5,378 nucleotides of DNA from an uncultured Ruminococcus sp. (GCA_947303535.1 CAMYYQ010000111.1:1-5378), one strand, 5' to 3'. Shown: positions 1 through 5,019, counted from the first letter of the stretch. Made by a program: numbers and translations. Notes: a model not told the origin generated them from the sequence alone.

Positions 1-48
1 CGAGATCTAGCTTGGTGACTGGAGTTCAGACGTGTGCTCTTCCGATCT
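1..48. other. Illumina TruSeq index adapter (sequencing artefact)
   Basis: The first 48 bases match the Illumina P7-side adapter: the end of the flow-cell sequence (CGAGAT), an 8-base index at 7-14 (CTAGCTTG, read as CAAGCTAG by the sequencer), then the constant read-2 primer site ending in CTTCCGATCT at 48. This is untrimmed library sequence joined to the end of the contig, not genomic DNA. Real sequence begins at about 49. Anything inferred about what lies to the left of the window is therefore unsupported. Confidence 0.97.
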
Positions 49-57
49 TCTTCAAGA

Positions 58-89
58 AAGCAGCTTCTCCAGTAACGGAAAAGCTGTTT
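58..89 (-). terminator. Intrinsic terminator at end of the metal operon
   Basis: A strong hairpin has arms CAGCTTCTCC (61-70) and GGAAAAGCTG (77-86), one wobble pair and a 6-base loop. It extends outward through a G-T wobble and two A-T pairs to about 58 and 89. On the minus strand it is followed by a T-rich stretch (CTTTCTT) and lies about 65 bases after the stop codon of the wall-anchored cupredoxin gene, which suits the end of that operon. The plus strand also has a T-rich tail (TTTGTTGTATT), so it may act in both directions. Confidence 0.6.
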
Positions 90-94
90 GTTGT

Positions 95-123
95 ATTATA
101 GAGCAGATATTTAAAATTGTTAA
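95..123 (-). promoter_or_regulatory. Possible sigma-A promoter facing the contig end
   Basis: On the minus strand there is TTAACA (118-123), a 17-base spacer and TATAAT (95-100), a near-consensus housekeeping promoter. Its predicted start point would fall at the hairpin at 58-89, and any gene it drives would lie beyond the adapter-capped edge. The region is AT-rich, so a chance match is possible. It could serve the next gene to the left, with the hairpin in its leader. Confidence 0.3.
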
Positions 124-154
124 TAGCTGATAATCATATTTTTTGATTGGATGA

Positions 155-1402
155 TTATTTTCTCTTGGAACGACGCGAGAATAAAAGGAGAAGAGAGGAG
201 ATACCAAGTACAGTTTCAGAAGTTCCTACACCTGTTACACCTGTTTTCGGACTGTTGTATCTTTTAGCGGAAGTGATAGTTGTTGTGGTAGTAGTTTTAG
301 AAACTGTCGTTGCAGCCGTTGTCATAACAGTGCCTCTGCCGCCTGTTTTTGCATCAGGGTTGGGGACTCCGTCAGTTGTAACATGAATATAATTATAGTG
401 GCACTGTGAGCCCATCCAGCAGGTGAAAAGAATGTCTCCGACTTCATCGGGAGTGAACTCATAAATGAAATTTTCGCCCTGTTCAAGCGTAAGGTGTCCT
501 TCTTCTTTGTTTGAAGAATCTGTGCCCCAGCCAAGATCGGGTATCTTGATAGTACGTGCGCAGCCGAGCAACTCTGTTCCTTCGGGAACATTTACATACC
601 ATTTTACCGGAACGCCGGCTTTTACGGTTATATTGCTTGTCCACAGCTGATCGTATTCAGTAACGATTTTTTGTTCTTCAGCTTCTGTCTGAGTATTTTC
701 GGGAGTATTGGCAGCGTCAAGTACGAACTCGTTTTCCCCTGCACTATCACCTGAAGTTGCCTGTGTTATTACTTTGAAAGTGTAGGTCTGGTTGGTATCA
801 AGTCCTTCAAATACAGCAGGACTTTCCTTGACGGCCAGTTTTTTGCGTTTGCCGTTTTCATCTGTTGCAGTCACCTTGTAGCCCGTAATTTTTGACCCTT
901 CAGGAGTTCCCGGAGCTGTAAAGCTGACCGTAACATTAGAGTCATTCCATTCAGCGGAAATATTGGTTGCGTCAGACGGTTTTGCTGCGTTATATGTGCC
1001 GTCAGCAGTAACGTGGATATAATTATGGTGGCAGGAAGAGCCCATCCAGCAAGTGAAAAGAATATCTCTTTCTTCATATTCTGTGAATTCATACACGAAG
1101 TTTTCACCCTGCACAAGCGTAAGATGTCCCTCTTCCTTATTATGGGAATCAGTACCCCAACCAAGGTCAGGTATCTTTATTGTTGCACCGCACCCTTTAG
1201 GCTCTGTTCCCTCCGGAACATTGACATACCACTTTACAGTGTCACCTGCTTTAACTGAAATATCACCGCTCCAAAGGTCTGAGTATTCGGTAACGAGAGT
1301 CGTTGTATCCTCTGCTTTTGCACTGAGATCATAATGACCGACTATGGTATAGACCAACGCAAATCCTAAAATTGCGGATAAAGGTTTTTTTATAATATTC
1401 AT
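155..1402 (-). CDS. Wall-anchored double cupredoxin / fibronectin III protein
   Basis: A 415-residue surface protein. Residues 1-30 form a signal peptide ending near SAKAED. Two cupredoxin-like domains (about 36-134 and 246-344, almost the same sequence 210 residues apart) flank a fibronectin type III domain (about 141-235). A Thr-rich linker (361-380), the sortase-type motif NSPKTG (383-388), a short hydrophobic run (397-408) and the tail RRSKRK follow. Each cupredoxin unit has candidate metal ligands: Cys71, Cys118, Met120, Cys124, His125 and His130, mirrored by Cys281, Cys328, Met330, Cys334, His335 and His340. FTCWMG resembles the C-W-M segment of cupredoxin domains linked to heavy-metal proteins in Firmicutes, so copper binding at the cell wall is likely but inferred. 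The start at 1402 is chosen over one 28 codons upstream because AAGGAGA sits 5 bases before it and the signal peptide begins there. It is the last gene of the operon, 10 bases after the lipoprotein gene. Confidence 0.85.
   Translation of the reverse strand: MNIIKKPLSAILGFALVYTIVGHYDLSAKAEDTTTLVTEYSDLWSGDISVKAGDTVKWYVNVPEGTEPKGCGATIKIPDLGWGTDSHNKEEGHLTLVQGENFVYEFTEYEERDILFTCWMGSSCHHNYIHVTADGTYNAAKPSDATNISAEWNDSNVTVSFTAPGTPEGSKITGYKVTATDENGKRKKLAVKESPAVFEGLDTNQTYTFKVITQATSGDSAGENEFVLDAANTPENTQTEAEEQKIVTEYDQLWTSNITVKAGVPVKWYVNVPEGTELLGCARTIKIPDLGWGTDSSNKEEGHLTLEQGENFIYEFTPDEVGDILFTCWMGSQCHYNYIHVTTDGVPNPDAKTGGRGTVMTTAATTVSKTTTTTTITSAKRYNSPKTGVTGVGTSETVLGISSLLLLFSRRSKRK
371..667 (-). repeat. Cupredoxin repeat unit 2 (codons 246-344)
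   Basis: Second copy of the duplicated cupredoxin-like unit. Differences from copy 1 fall mainly outside the putative ligand positions: Cys281, Cys328, Met330, Cys334, His335 and His340 are all kept, while the second His of CHH (His126 in copy 1) is Tyr336 here. Retention of the ligands suggests both units still bind metal. Confidence 0.8.
1001..1297 (-). repeat. Cupredoxin repeat unit 1 (codons 36-134)
   Basis: First copy of an intragenic duplication of about 297 bases. It encodes VTEYxxLW through the C-W-M-G metal-site segment to YIHVT. The second copy is 630 bases further along the coding strand, and both protein and DNA are visibly similar (for example the segments encoding FTCWMGS). It is the product of an internal domain duplication. 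Confidence 0.8.
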
Positions 1403-1412
1403 ATTTTTCTCC

Positions 1413-1967
1413 TTAGTTTTCTTCGAGTTTTTCAACGTAAATAATATCGTCATCAAGTGTACCTGTGACGGTAACATAAAGCTCACTCATGCGGTCGGTA
1501 TGGGTAAGATATTCCCAAGCAAGCTCCTGACCTTTGTCGTCAAACATATAAAAAAGCCATGAGCCGTCCTCATGCTGTATATCAAGTCCGTAGCCGCTTG
1601 CACGGCATGAGTCCATAAGCATACACGGAAGATCGTGCTTCGGCGGATCTTCAAAATCGCTGCAATCCTCATCAATAAGTATTCCGCTGAATACCTCAAA
1701 AGATATTTCCTCTGCTTCGTTGCTCTCCGATGATTGAACTGTAGTTTCAGCAGTAGTATCAACAGTTACAGTCAATGTGGTATTTGCAGTAGTTGTATTT
1801 GACGATTTAACAGTAGCAGTTGTTGACTGCTCTGTGACCGCAGATGTGGTTGTGTTGGTCTCAGCAGTCTTTAACGGAAATGTTGCAGTATTGTCGGTTT
1901 TGTTTTCTCCGCAGCCGAACAGCATGATTAACGGGATAATAATTGCTGTAAAGCCTCGTTTCTTCAT
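1413..1967 (-). CDS. Lipoprotein, Thr-rich stalk plus Cys/His/Met domain
   Basis: A 184-residue lipoprotein. Residues 1-18 are a lipoprotein signal (KKR, hydrophobic core) ending in LFGC, with Cys19 as the expected lipid-modified residue. Residues about 22-85 are a low-complexity Thr/Ser/Ala stalk. A compact C-terminal domain (about 88-184) follows, containing GILIDEDC, KHDLPCMLMDSC and ASGYGLDI. Cys102, His111, Cys115, Met116, Met118 and Cys121 form a cluster that could bind a soft metal or form disulfides. I have a sense of similar domains (SCAASGYGI-type) in clostridial secreted proteins but cannot name the family. The start codon overlaps the stop of the ATPase gene (ATGA) and its ribosome site AGGAGGTG (1975-1982) lies inside that gene, so the two are translationally coupled. 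A metal-handling role beside the cupredoxin is inference. Confidence 0.85.
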   Translation of the reverse strand: MKKRGFTAIIIPLIMLFGCGENKTDNTATFPLKTAETNTTTSAVTEQSTTATVKSSNTTTANTTLTVTVDTTAETTVQSSESNEAEEISFEVFSGILIDEDCSDFEDPPKHDLPCMLMDSCRASGYGLDIQHEDGSWLFYMFDDKGQELAWEYLTHTDRMSELYVTVTGTLDDDIIYVEKLEEN

Positions 1968-2611
1968 ATCCGATCACCTCCTGCACCGATCTTTATTACT
2001 TCGGGGTCATATTCTAAAATATCCCTGTCATGTGTAACTATAAGCAATCCTTTGCCTTTTTTATACTCCTCATAGAGTATCTCGCGGACTATATGGGCAC
2101 TTTTTTCGTCCAGATTAGATGTCGGTTCGTCCACAAGGAGCAGCTTTGCATCGGACATTATTACTCTTGCAAGCAGAGATCTTCGGTATTCGCCTCCCGA
2201 GATGTCAGAGGGATAAGAGTCAAGCACATTATCAATGCCGATCTTTTGCGTAAGCTCAAGTATTTGTTTTTTATCATATTTCTTATTGTAAAGCTCAAGG
2301 GGACAGGTGATATTCTGCCACACTGTAAGTTCTGGGATAAGTGAATTTCCCTGAGCCATATAACCTACAATACCGTTTCTCAGCAAGGTCCGCTCATGCT
2401 CCGACATATTCTCATATATGTTCTTTCCGTCGAGCTTTACATGACCGCTGTCAGGTCTGAGCATTCCCGAAAGCACATTGAGCAGGGTAGTCTTGCCACA
2501 GCCTGATTCGCCCGTAACGCAAATGAATTGACCGTCTGACAATGAAATATTCACAGGCGGCAAGCCGTTTTGACCAAAGGTCTTTGAGATATTATGTGCT
2601 TCAAGTATCAT
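1964..2611 (-). CDS. ABC transporter ATPase, LolD/MacB type
   Basis: A 215-residue nucleotide-binding subunit that should power the FtsX-type permease encoded just upstream. All motifs are present: Walker A GESGCGKT (34-41), Q-loop Gln87, signature SGGEYRR (138-144, with Glu where many families have Gln), Walker B LLLVDE (157-162), D-loop SNLD (165-168) and switch His194. The length and the DEPTSNLD block fit the small LolD/MacB/BceA-type ATPases that work with MacB-fold permeases. The start at 2611 is preferred to a longer upstream reading because GGAGGAA precedes it and the family begins with a short strand like MILEAHNISK. The start codon overlaps the permease stop by 4 bases (ATGA), and the 3' end carries the ribosome site of the lipoprotein gene. 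The substrate cannot be read from the ATPase. Confidence 0.93.
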   Translation of the reverse strand: MILEAHNISKTFGQNGLPPVNISLSDGQFICVTGESGCGKTTLLNVLSGMLRPDSGHVKLDGKNIYENMSEHERTLLRNGIVGYMAQGNSLIPELTVWQNITCPLELYNKKYDKKQILELTQKIGIDNVLDSYPSDISGGEYRRSLLARVIMSDAKLLLVDEPTSNLDEKSAHIVREILYEEYKKGKGLLIVTHDRDILEYDPEVIKIGAGGDRI

Positions 2612-3798
2612 GTCTGTTCCTCCATAAGGATAGCAGGTTCGGTCCTCATAATTTTGAAAAATGTGAACGAATATGCTGCGATGAGAATTATCAGGTTCAC
2701 AGCCAGTACAAGCAGGCAAAGTTCAATAGTCTGTTCTGTACCGATGAAGCGGTATGGCAGGTCTACAGAGCGTTTGATAAGGTTATGCAAGGGGAGAAGC
2801 AATACAGCTGTAATGCTGATTCCTGCGAAAGTACCTGCAAGTGTGAGATAGAGGTATTCAAGGAAGAATATCTTCACTATCTTAGCCTTGCTGATGCCAA
2901 TAGAAAGCATACTTCCTATACGGTTGCGTCTCTGGTAGAAGGTCAGGGTAATGAGTGAAAAAAGTGAGACTGCCGAAATGATTATTACAAAGGCATCAGC
3001 TACAAATCCTGAAAATTTAAAATAGCCTGCCTGCTTTTTTAGTTCGCCGACCAAGTTGTCTGTTGAATAAACTGTGATATCGCTCAATGAGCGGCTGATA
3101 TCTCTCGAAAGATCATTAATTTCATAGTTTTTGTCAGCATTTATGAGAACCATTGAGGTGAGATTGCTTTTGAATTTGAAAAGCTGTGAATATTTCTCGT
3201 CTGAGGTTATCTGTTTTGCAGCTTCAAATGATATAAAAATACTGTGGTCGTAACCCATGCCCGTTTCATCAAGAACATCGGCTACTGTAAAGCCGTGATC
3301 GAAAAATGTTATAGAACTGCCTTTTTTTAGTCCGCATGATGCACCTGCAATCAGCTCGTTAGCTCCAAGATTTCGTACATTCTCTTTGCTTGTCCATGTG
3401 CTTACCGAAAAGTCGGTATCAGGGTCAAAAGCGATTATCTGGATACCTGCTGCCGAACAGCAACTGAAAGATAATGTTTCGAGATAGAGCTGTGAACTTA
3501 CCTGCGCTACACCGTCTGTATTGCCTATTTTTTCTTCAGGATCAGATTTGAAGAACATGGTGCAGGCATCACCTGCAAACAGTGCGTCTTTTGCATCATC
3601 GTTGTAGTCTGCCGGAACTGCTATCAAATCAGCACCGATACGTCCTTTGACCTGACCGATGCCTGAGCTTATATTCTCATTGAAAAAGCCGACTCCGAAA
3701 ATGCAGGCGGAAGAAATTGATGCAAGGAGAAAAAAGATAACACTGCGGAAGCTGTGCTTGGTTATGTTACGTAAAGCGATCTTATTGGGCGTTAGCAT
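2608..3798 (-). CDS. ABC transporter permease, MacB/FtsX family
   Basis: A 396-residue membrane protein with the MacB/FtsX layout. The first helix is at about 18-39. A large extracytoplasmic domain (about 40-262) follows, then three helices at about 264-288, 310-336 and 357-382. The segment RRNRIGSMLSIGISKAKI after helix 2 is the typical FtsX cytoplasmic coupling loop that contacts the ATPase. The outer domain begins with GADLIAVPADY and contains adjacent cysteines, SCCS (112-115), followed by IIAFDPDTDF. I recall this combination from a clostridial permease branch found near metal- or redox-linked genes. MacB-fold permeases generally do not import through a channel but couple ATP use to motions outside the membrane, so efflux, lipoprotein handling or sensing are possible. 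AAGGAGG precedes the start. The gene overlaps the DUF4418 gene by 17 bases and the ATPase gene by 4. Confidence 0.9.
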   Translation of the reverse strand: MLTPNKIALRNITKHSFRSVIFFLLASISSACIFGVGFFNENISSGIGQVKGRIGADLIAVPADYNDDAKDALFAGDACTMFFKSDPEEKIGNTDGVAQVSSQLYLETLSFSCCSAAGIQIIAFDPDTDFSVSTWTSKENVRNLGANELIAGASCGLKKGSSITFFDHGFTVADVLDETGMGYDHSIFISFEAAKQITSDEKYSQLFKFKSNLTSMVLINADKNYEINDLSRDISRSLSDITVYSTDNLVGELKKQAGYFKFSGFVADAFVIIISAVSLFSLITLTFYQRRNRIGSMLSIGISKAKIVKIFFLEYLYLTLAGTFAGISITAVLLLPLHNLIKRSVDLPYRFIGTEQTIELCLLVLAVNLIILIAAYSFTFFKIMRTEPAILMEEQT

Positions 3799-4192
3799 GA
3801 GCCTGCCTCCTTGAAATTTCTTTTACAATGATAATAATGAGATGTACGCTGGAAAATGCGGCTATTATCAAGCCTGCCGATCTCAGTGAGGGGAATGTCT
3901 TTATGTTGCAGCTCATGGAAGCTACCTGACAGCGTCCGAAAGCAGGAATGAAAAGGAGAAATATACCCGACGCTGTGTTTAGCATGGCTGTAAGCGTATG
4001 TACTAAATTCTTTTTTATGAATAGAGTCGAAGCATTGACAGCTGCTGCGACTATCAGAATAATTTCAGCAATATGTGTACTGTGTTCGCATGGCATAGCC
4101 ATTAAGCCGTGACATGGTCTACAGATAGTATTTACAAGCACAAGTGCTGCCGCAGAAATAATGATAGTAAAGATCCTGAAAAACTTATTCAT
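3782..4192 (-). CDS. DUF4418-like four-helix membrane protein
   Basis: A 136-residue integral membrane protein, first gene of the operon. Four helices lie at about 7-22, 41-59, 66-84 and 104-124, with basic residues (MNKFFR, KKNLVH, EISRRQ) on the predicted inside. The two outer loops are rich in soft-metal ligands: loop 1 has Cys24, Cys27, His28, Met31, Met33, Cys35, His37 and His40; loop 2 has Cys88, Met93 and Cys95. This pattern matches my memory of the DUF4418 family, whose function is unknown; the assignment needs a profile search. The start at 4192 is chosen because AGGTGA (4201-4206) sits 8 bases before it; in-frame ATG (4201) and GTG (4204) overlap that site. A role in passing or sensing copper or another metal at the membrane, together with the ABC unit, is inference. 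Confidence 0.8.
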   Translation of the reverse strand: MNKFFRIFTIIISAAALVLVNTICRPCHGLMAMPCEHSTHIAEIILIVAAAVNASTLFIKKNLVHTLTAMLNTASGIFLLFIPAFGRCQVASMSCNIKTFPSLRSAGLIIAAFSSVHLIIIIVKEISRRQAHANAQ

Positions 4193-4220
4193 TGATATCA
4201 TCACCTAAAAAAACAAATTA

Positions 4221-4233
4221 TACCTATCGGGTA
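4221..4233. promoter_or_regulatory. Small palindrome near operon start point (possible operator)
   Basis: TACC (4221-4224) and GGTA (4230-4233) form an inverted repeat with a 5-base spacer. It lies just downstream of the -10 box, around or just after the expected transcription start of the operon, where a repressor could block initiation. The TACC...GGGTA form loosely resembles operators of CsoR copper repressors, but it is shorter and less G-rich. No regulator gene is in view. A chance match is quite possible. Confidence 0.25.
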
Positions 4234-4243
4234 GATATGAATT

Positions 4244-4272
4244 ATTATCTCACATTTTCGAAATATTGTCTA
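4244..4272 (-). promoter_or_regulatory. Promoter of the five-gene metal operon
   Basis: On the minus strand TAGACA (4267-4272) is followed by a 17-base spacer and GATAAT (4244-4249), with TG one base before the -10 box (an extended -10). The start point would be near 4237, giving a leader of about 45 bases before the ATG at 4192. It is the best promoter between the upstream terminator (4352-4392) and the first gene, so it should drive the operon. A second TATAAT at 4217-4222 has no good -35 partner. Confidence 0.6.
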
Positions 4273-4282
4273 ATCCAAATAA

Positions 4283-4313
4283 TTGATAATTTGTTATCAA
4301 ATTTCTTGATAAC
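4283..4313. repeat. Triple TTGATAA inverted repeat (operator candidate)
   Basis: Three copies of a 7-base word alternate in direction: TTGATAA (4283-4289), TTATCAA (4294-4300) and TTGATAA (4306-4312), separated by 4 and 5 bases. The second and third form a perfect 8-base inverted repeat when the flanking G and C are included. The cluster sits 10 to 41 bases upstream of the -35 box of the metal operon. This placement suits an activator or a cooperatively binding regulator. The word TGATAA...TTATCA recalls half-sites of Fur-family boxes, but the spacing is not the standard 7-1-7 arrangement. Confidence 0.5.
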
Positions 4314-4351
4314 AGGAGATATCATTCTTGACCTAAATAGCCTGTTTGAGA

Positions 4352-4392
4352 GTATAAATAAAACGCCCGAACCTAATGGAAGTTCAGGCGTT
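4352..4392 (-). terminator. Intrinsic terminator of the broken upstream unit
   Basis: On the minus strand the hairpin arms AACGCCTGAAC (4392-4382) and GTTCGGGCGTT (4372-4362) pair over 11 positions with one wobble and a 9-base loop, followed by a T-rich tail (TTTATTTATAC). The plus strand has no T-run after the hairpin, so the direction is minus. A TGA stop of a protein-like frame lies within the first arm, as is common for compact bacterial genes. It insulates the metal operon from transcription coming from the nifH side. Confidence 0.75.
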
Positions 4393-4680
4393 GGCTTTGT
4401 AATTGTCGATGTATGATATAAGCTCCTTATCCGATATGTATTCAGTTTCAGATATTACTTCTCCGAACTATCAACAGATGAAATACACTTCATAATTGAA
4501 TACATTTTAGCAATGGATATTCGCAGCTTTCTATCTATCATCGCAGTTCAAATAATATGGCATATATTTTACGAGGCATTCTTTAATTATTCAGCAACAT
4601 CGTCCAGCTTTCCACATCCGCTCTGTACAAATGAGCACTGAGCGGAAAATGTGCTGTATGGAATTTTTACTTGTTACCAT
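4384..4680 (-). pseudogene. Probable decayed small gene, family unknown
   Basis: The minus-strand ATG at 4680 has a strong ribosome site (AAAGGAG, 4689-4695, 8 bases before it) and a good promoter upstream. Its frame opens for only 29 codons (stop at 4591-4593). Exactly in the same frame, 99 codons after the ATG, a protein-like stretch FGEVISETEY, ISDKELISYI, DNYKANA ends at 4384 inside a terminator. The middle contains several in-frame stops, while another frame is open there (MIDRKLRISI, AKMYSIMKCI, SSVDSSEK). This looks like a gene of about 98 codons damaged by frameshifts and substitutions. I do not recognise the family. Alternatives are a real 29-residue peptide ending in Arg-Cys-Cys, or a structured RNA. 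Confidence 0.4.
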
Positions 4681-4687
4681 TTGTACA
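4624..4687 (-). repeat. Inverted repeat overlapping a start codon
   Basis: TGTACAAATG (4624-4633) and CATTTGTACA (4678-4687) are perfect inverted copies. The match extends by one C/G pair outward (4623 and 4688), giving 11-base arms about 44 bases apart. In minus-strand RNA the first arm contains the ATG at 4680 and most of the spacer from its ribosome site, so pairing would hide the start codon. An inner hairpin (AGCAC 4634-4638 with GTGCT 4651-4655) nests inside. It may be a translational control element or a trace of mobile DNA. Confidence 0.5.
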
Positions 4688-4713
4688 GCTCCTTTCCTGT
4701 TGGGTATGTATAT

Positions 4714-4742
4714 ATTATAATCTGTATTCTTTATTCTGTCCA
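4714..4742 (-). promoter_or_regulatory. Promoter of the broken unit at 4384-4680
   Basis: On the minus strand TGGACA (4737-4742) is followed by a 17-base spacer and a perfect TATAAT (4714-4719). The start point would be near 4707, leaving a leader of about 27 bases before the ATG at 4680. The -35 box abuts a short inverted repeat, CAATC (4741-4745) and GATTG (4755-4759), that could be an operator. Near-consensus boxes suggest the unit was, or still is, well transcribed. Confidence 0.6.
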
Positions 4743-4786
4743 ATCCTGATTATCGATTGTACGTTATAAAAATAGGTTATAGGCTG

Positions 4787-5008
4787 TCACTTCTTAATAA
4801 TATCATTAAGCTGCGAAACCAGCTTATGCGTATCAAGTCCGTGTACATCTGCTGCATCTTTAATTGTCTCAACTCCGGATGATGGACAGCCGAGACAATG
4901 CAGACCTATGCTAAAAAGCAGCTCAGCTGTCTCGGGATGAAAGAGAACAAGGTCACCGATAAGCGTTTTTGGAGTTACTGTTTCAACTCTGTCAATATCA
5001 ATTTTCAA
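4787..5008 (-). CDS. DUF1858 (hybrid-cluster-associated) small CxxC protein
   Basis: A 73-residue protein matching the DUF1858 pattern, also known as the hybrid-cluster-protein-associated redox disulfide domain. A short N-terminal strand is followed by TLIGDLVLFHPETAELLFSI, then the hallmark GLHCLGCPSS (residues about 36-45) with the CxxC pair, and a C-terminal helical part (GLDTHKLVSQ). The cysteines may form a redox disulfide or contact an iron-sulfur partner; the biochemical role is not established. The start is TTG at 5006-5008: it has GAGGTG (5016-5021) 7 bases upstream and no ATG fits nearby. It follows the NifH-family gene by 10 bases and its ribosome site overlaps that gene's stop, so the two are probably one operon. 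No clear terminator follows it before the next promoter. Confidence 0.85.
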   Translation of the reverse strand: MKIDIDRVETVTPKTLIGDLVLFHPETAELLFSIGLHCLGCPSSGVETIKDAADVHGLDTHKLVSQLNDIIKK

Positions 5009-5015
5009 AGTTTAT

Positions 5016-5019
5016 CACC

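Noticed and set aside
147..386. Plus-strand open frame rich in valine opposite the C-terminus of the cupredoxin gene
   Set aside because: It is the antisense of the Thr-rich linker codons, which gives artificial Val runs. It has no ribosome site, and the minus frame has clear domains.
1403..1486. Longer N-terminus for the cupredoxin protein
   Set aside because: The extra 28 codons overlap the lipoprotein gene's end and would bury the signal peptide; AAGGAGA directly precedes the ATG at 1402.
2612..2719. Longer N-terminus for the ABC ATPase
   Set aside because: The extension would overlap the permease's last helix region and lacks similarity to ABC ATPases. GGAGGAA and a 4-base ATGA overlap support 2611.
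4283..4313. CRISPR-like repeat array
   Set aside because: The units are 7 bases, alternate in orientation and are 4-5 bases apart; there are no spacers of the right size and no cas genes.
4192..4416. Plus-strand frame of 74 codons in the intergenic region
   Set aside because: It starts inside the ribosome site of the opposite operon, lacks its own ribosome site, and runs through promoter elements and the terminator hairpin.
4384..4680. Complete insertion sequence or transposase remnant
   Set aside because: No terminal inverted repeats with target duplications and no recognisable transposase motif could be found in any of the three minus frames.
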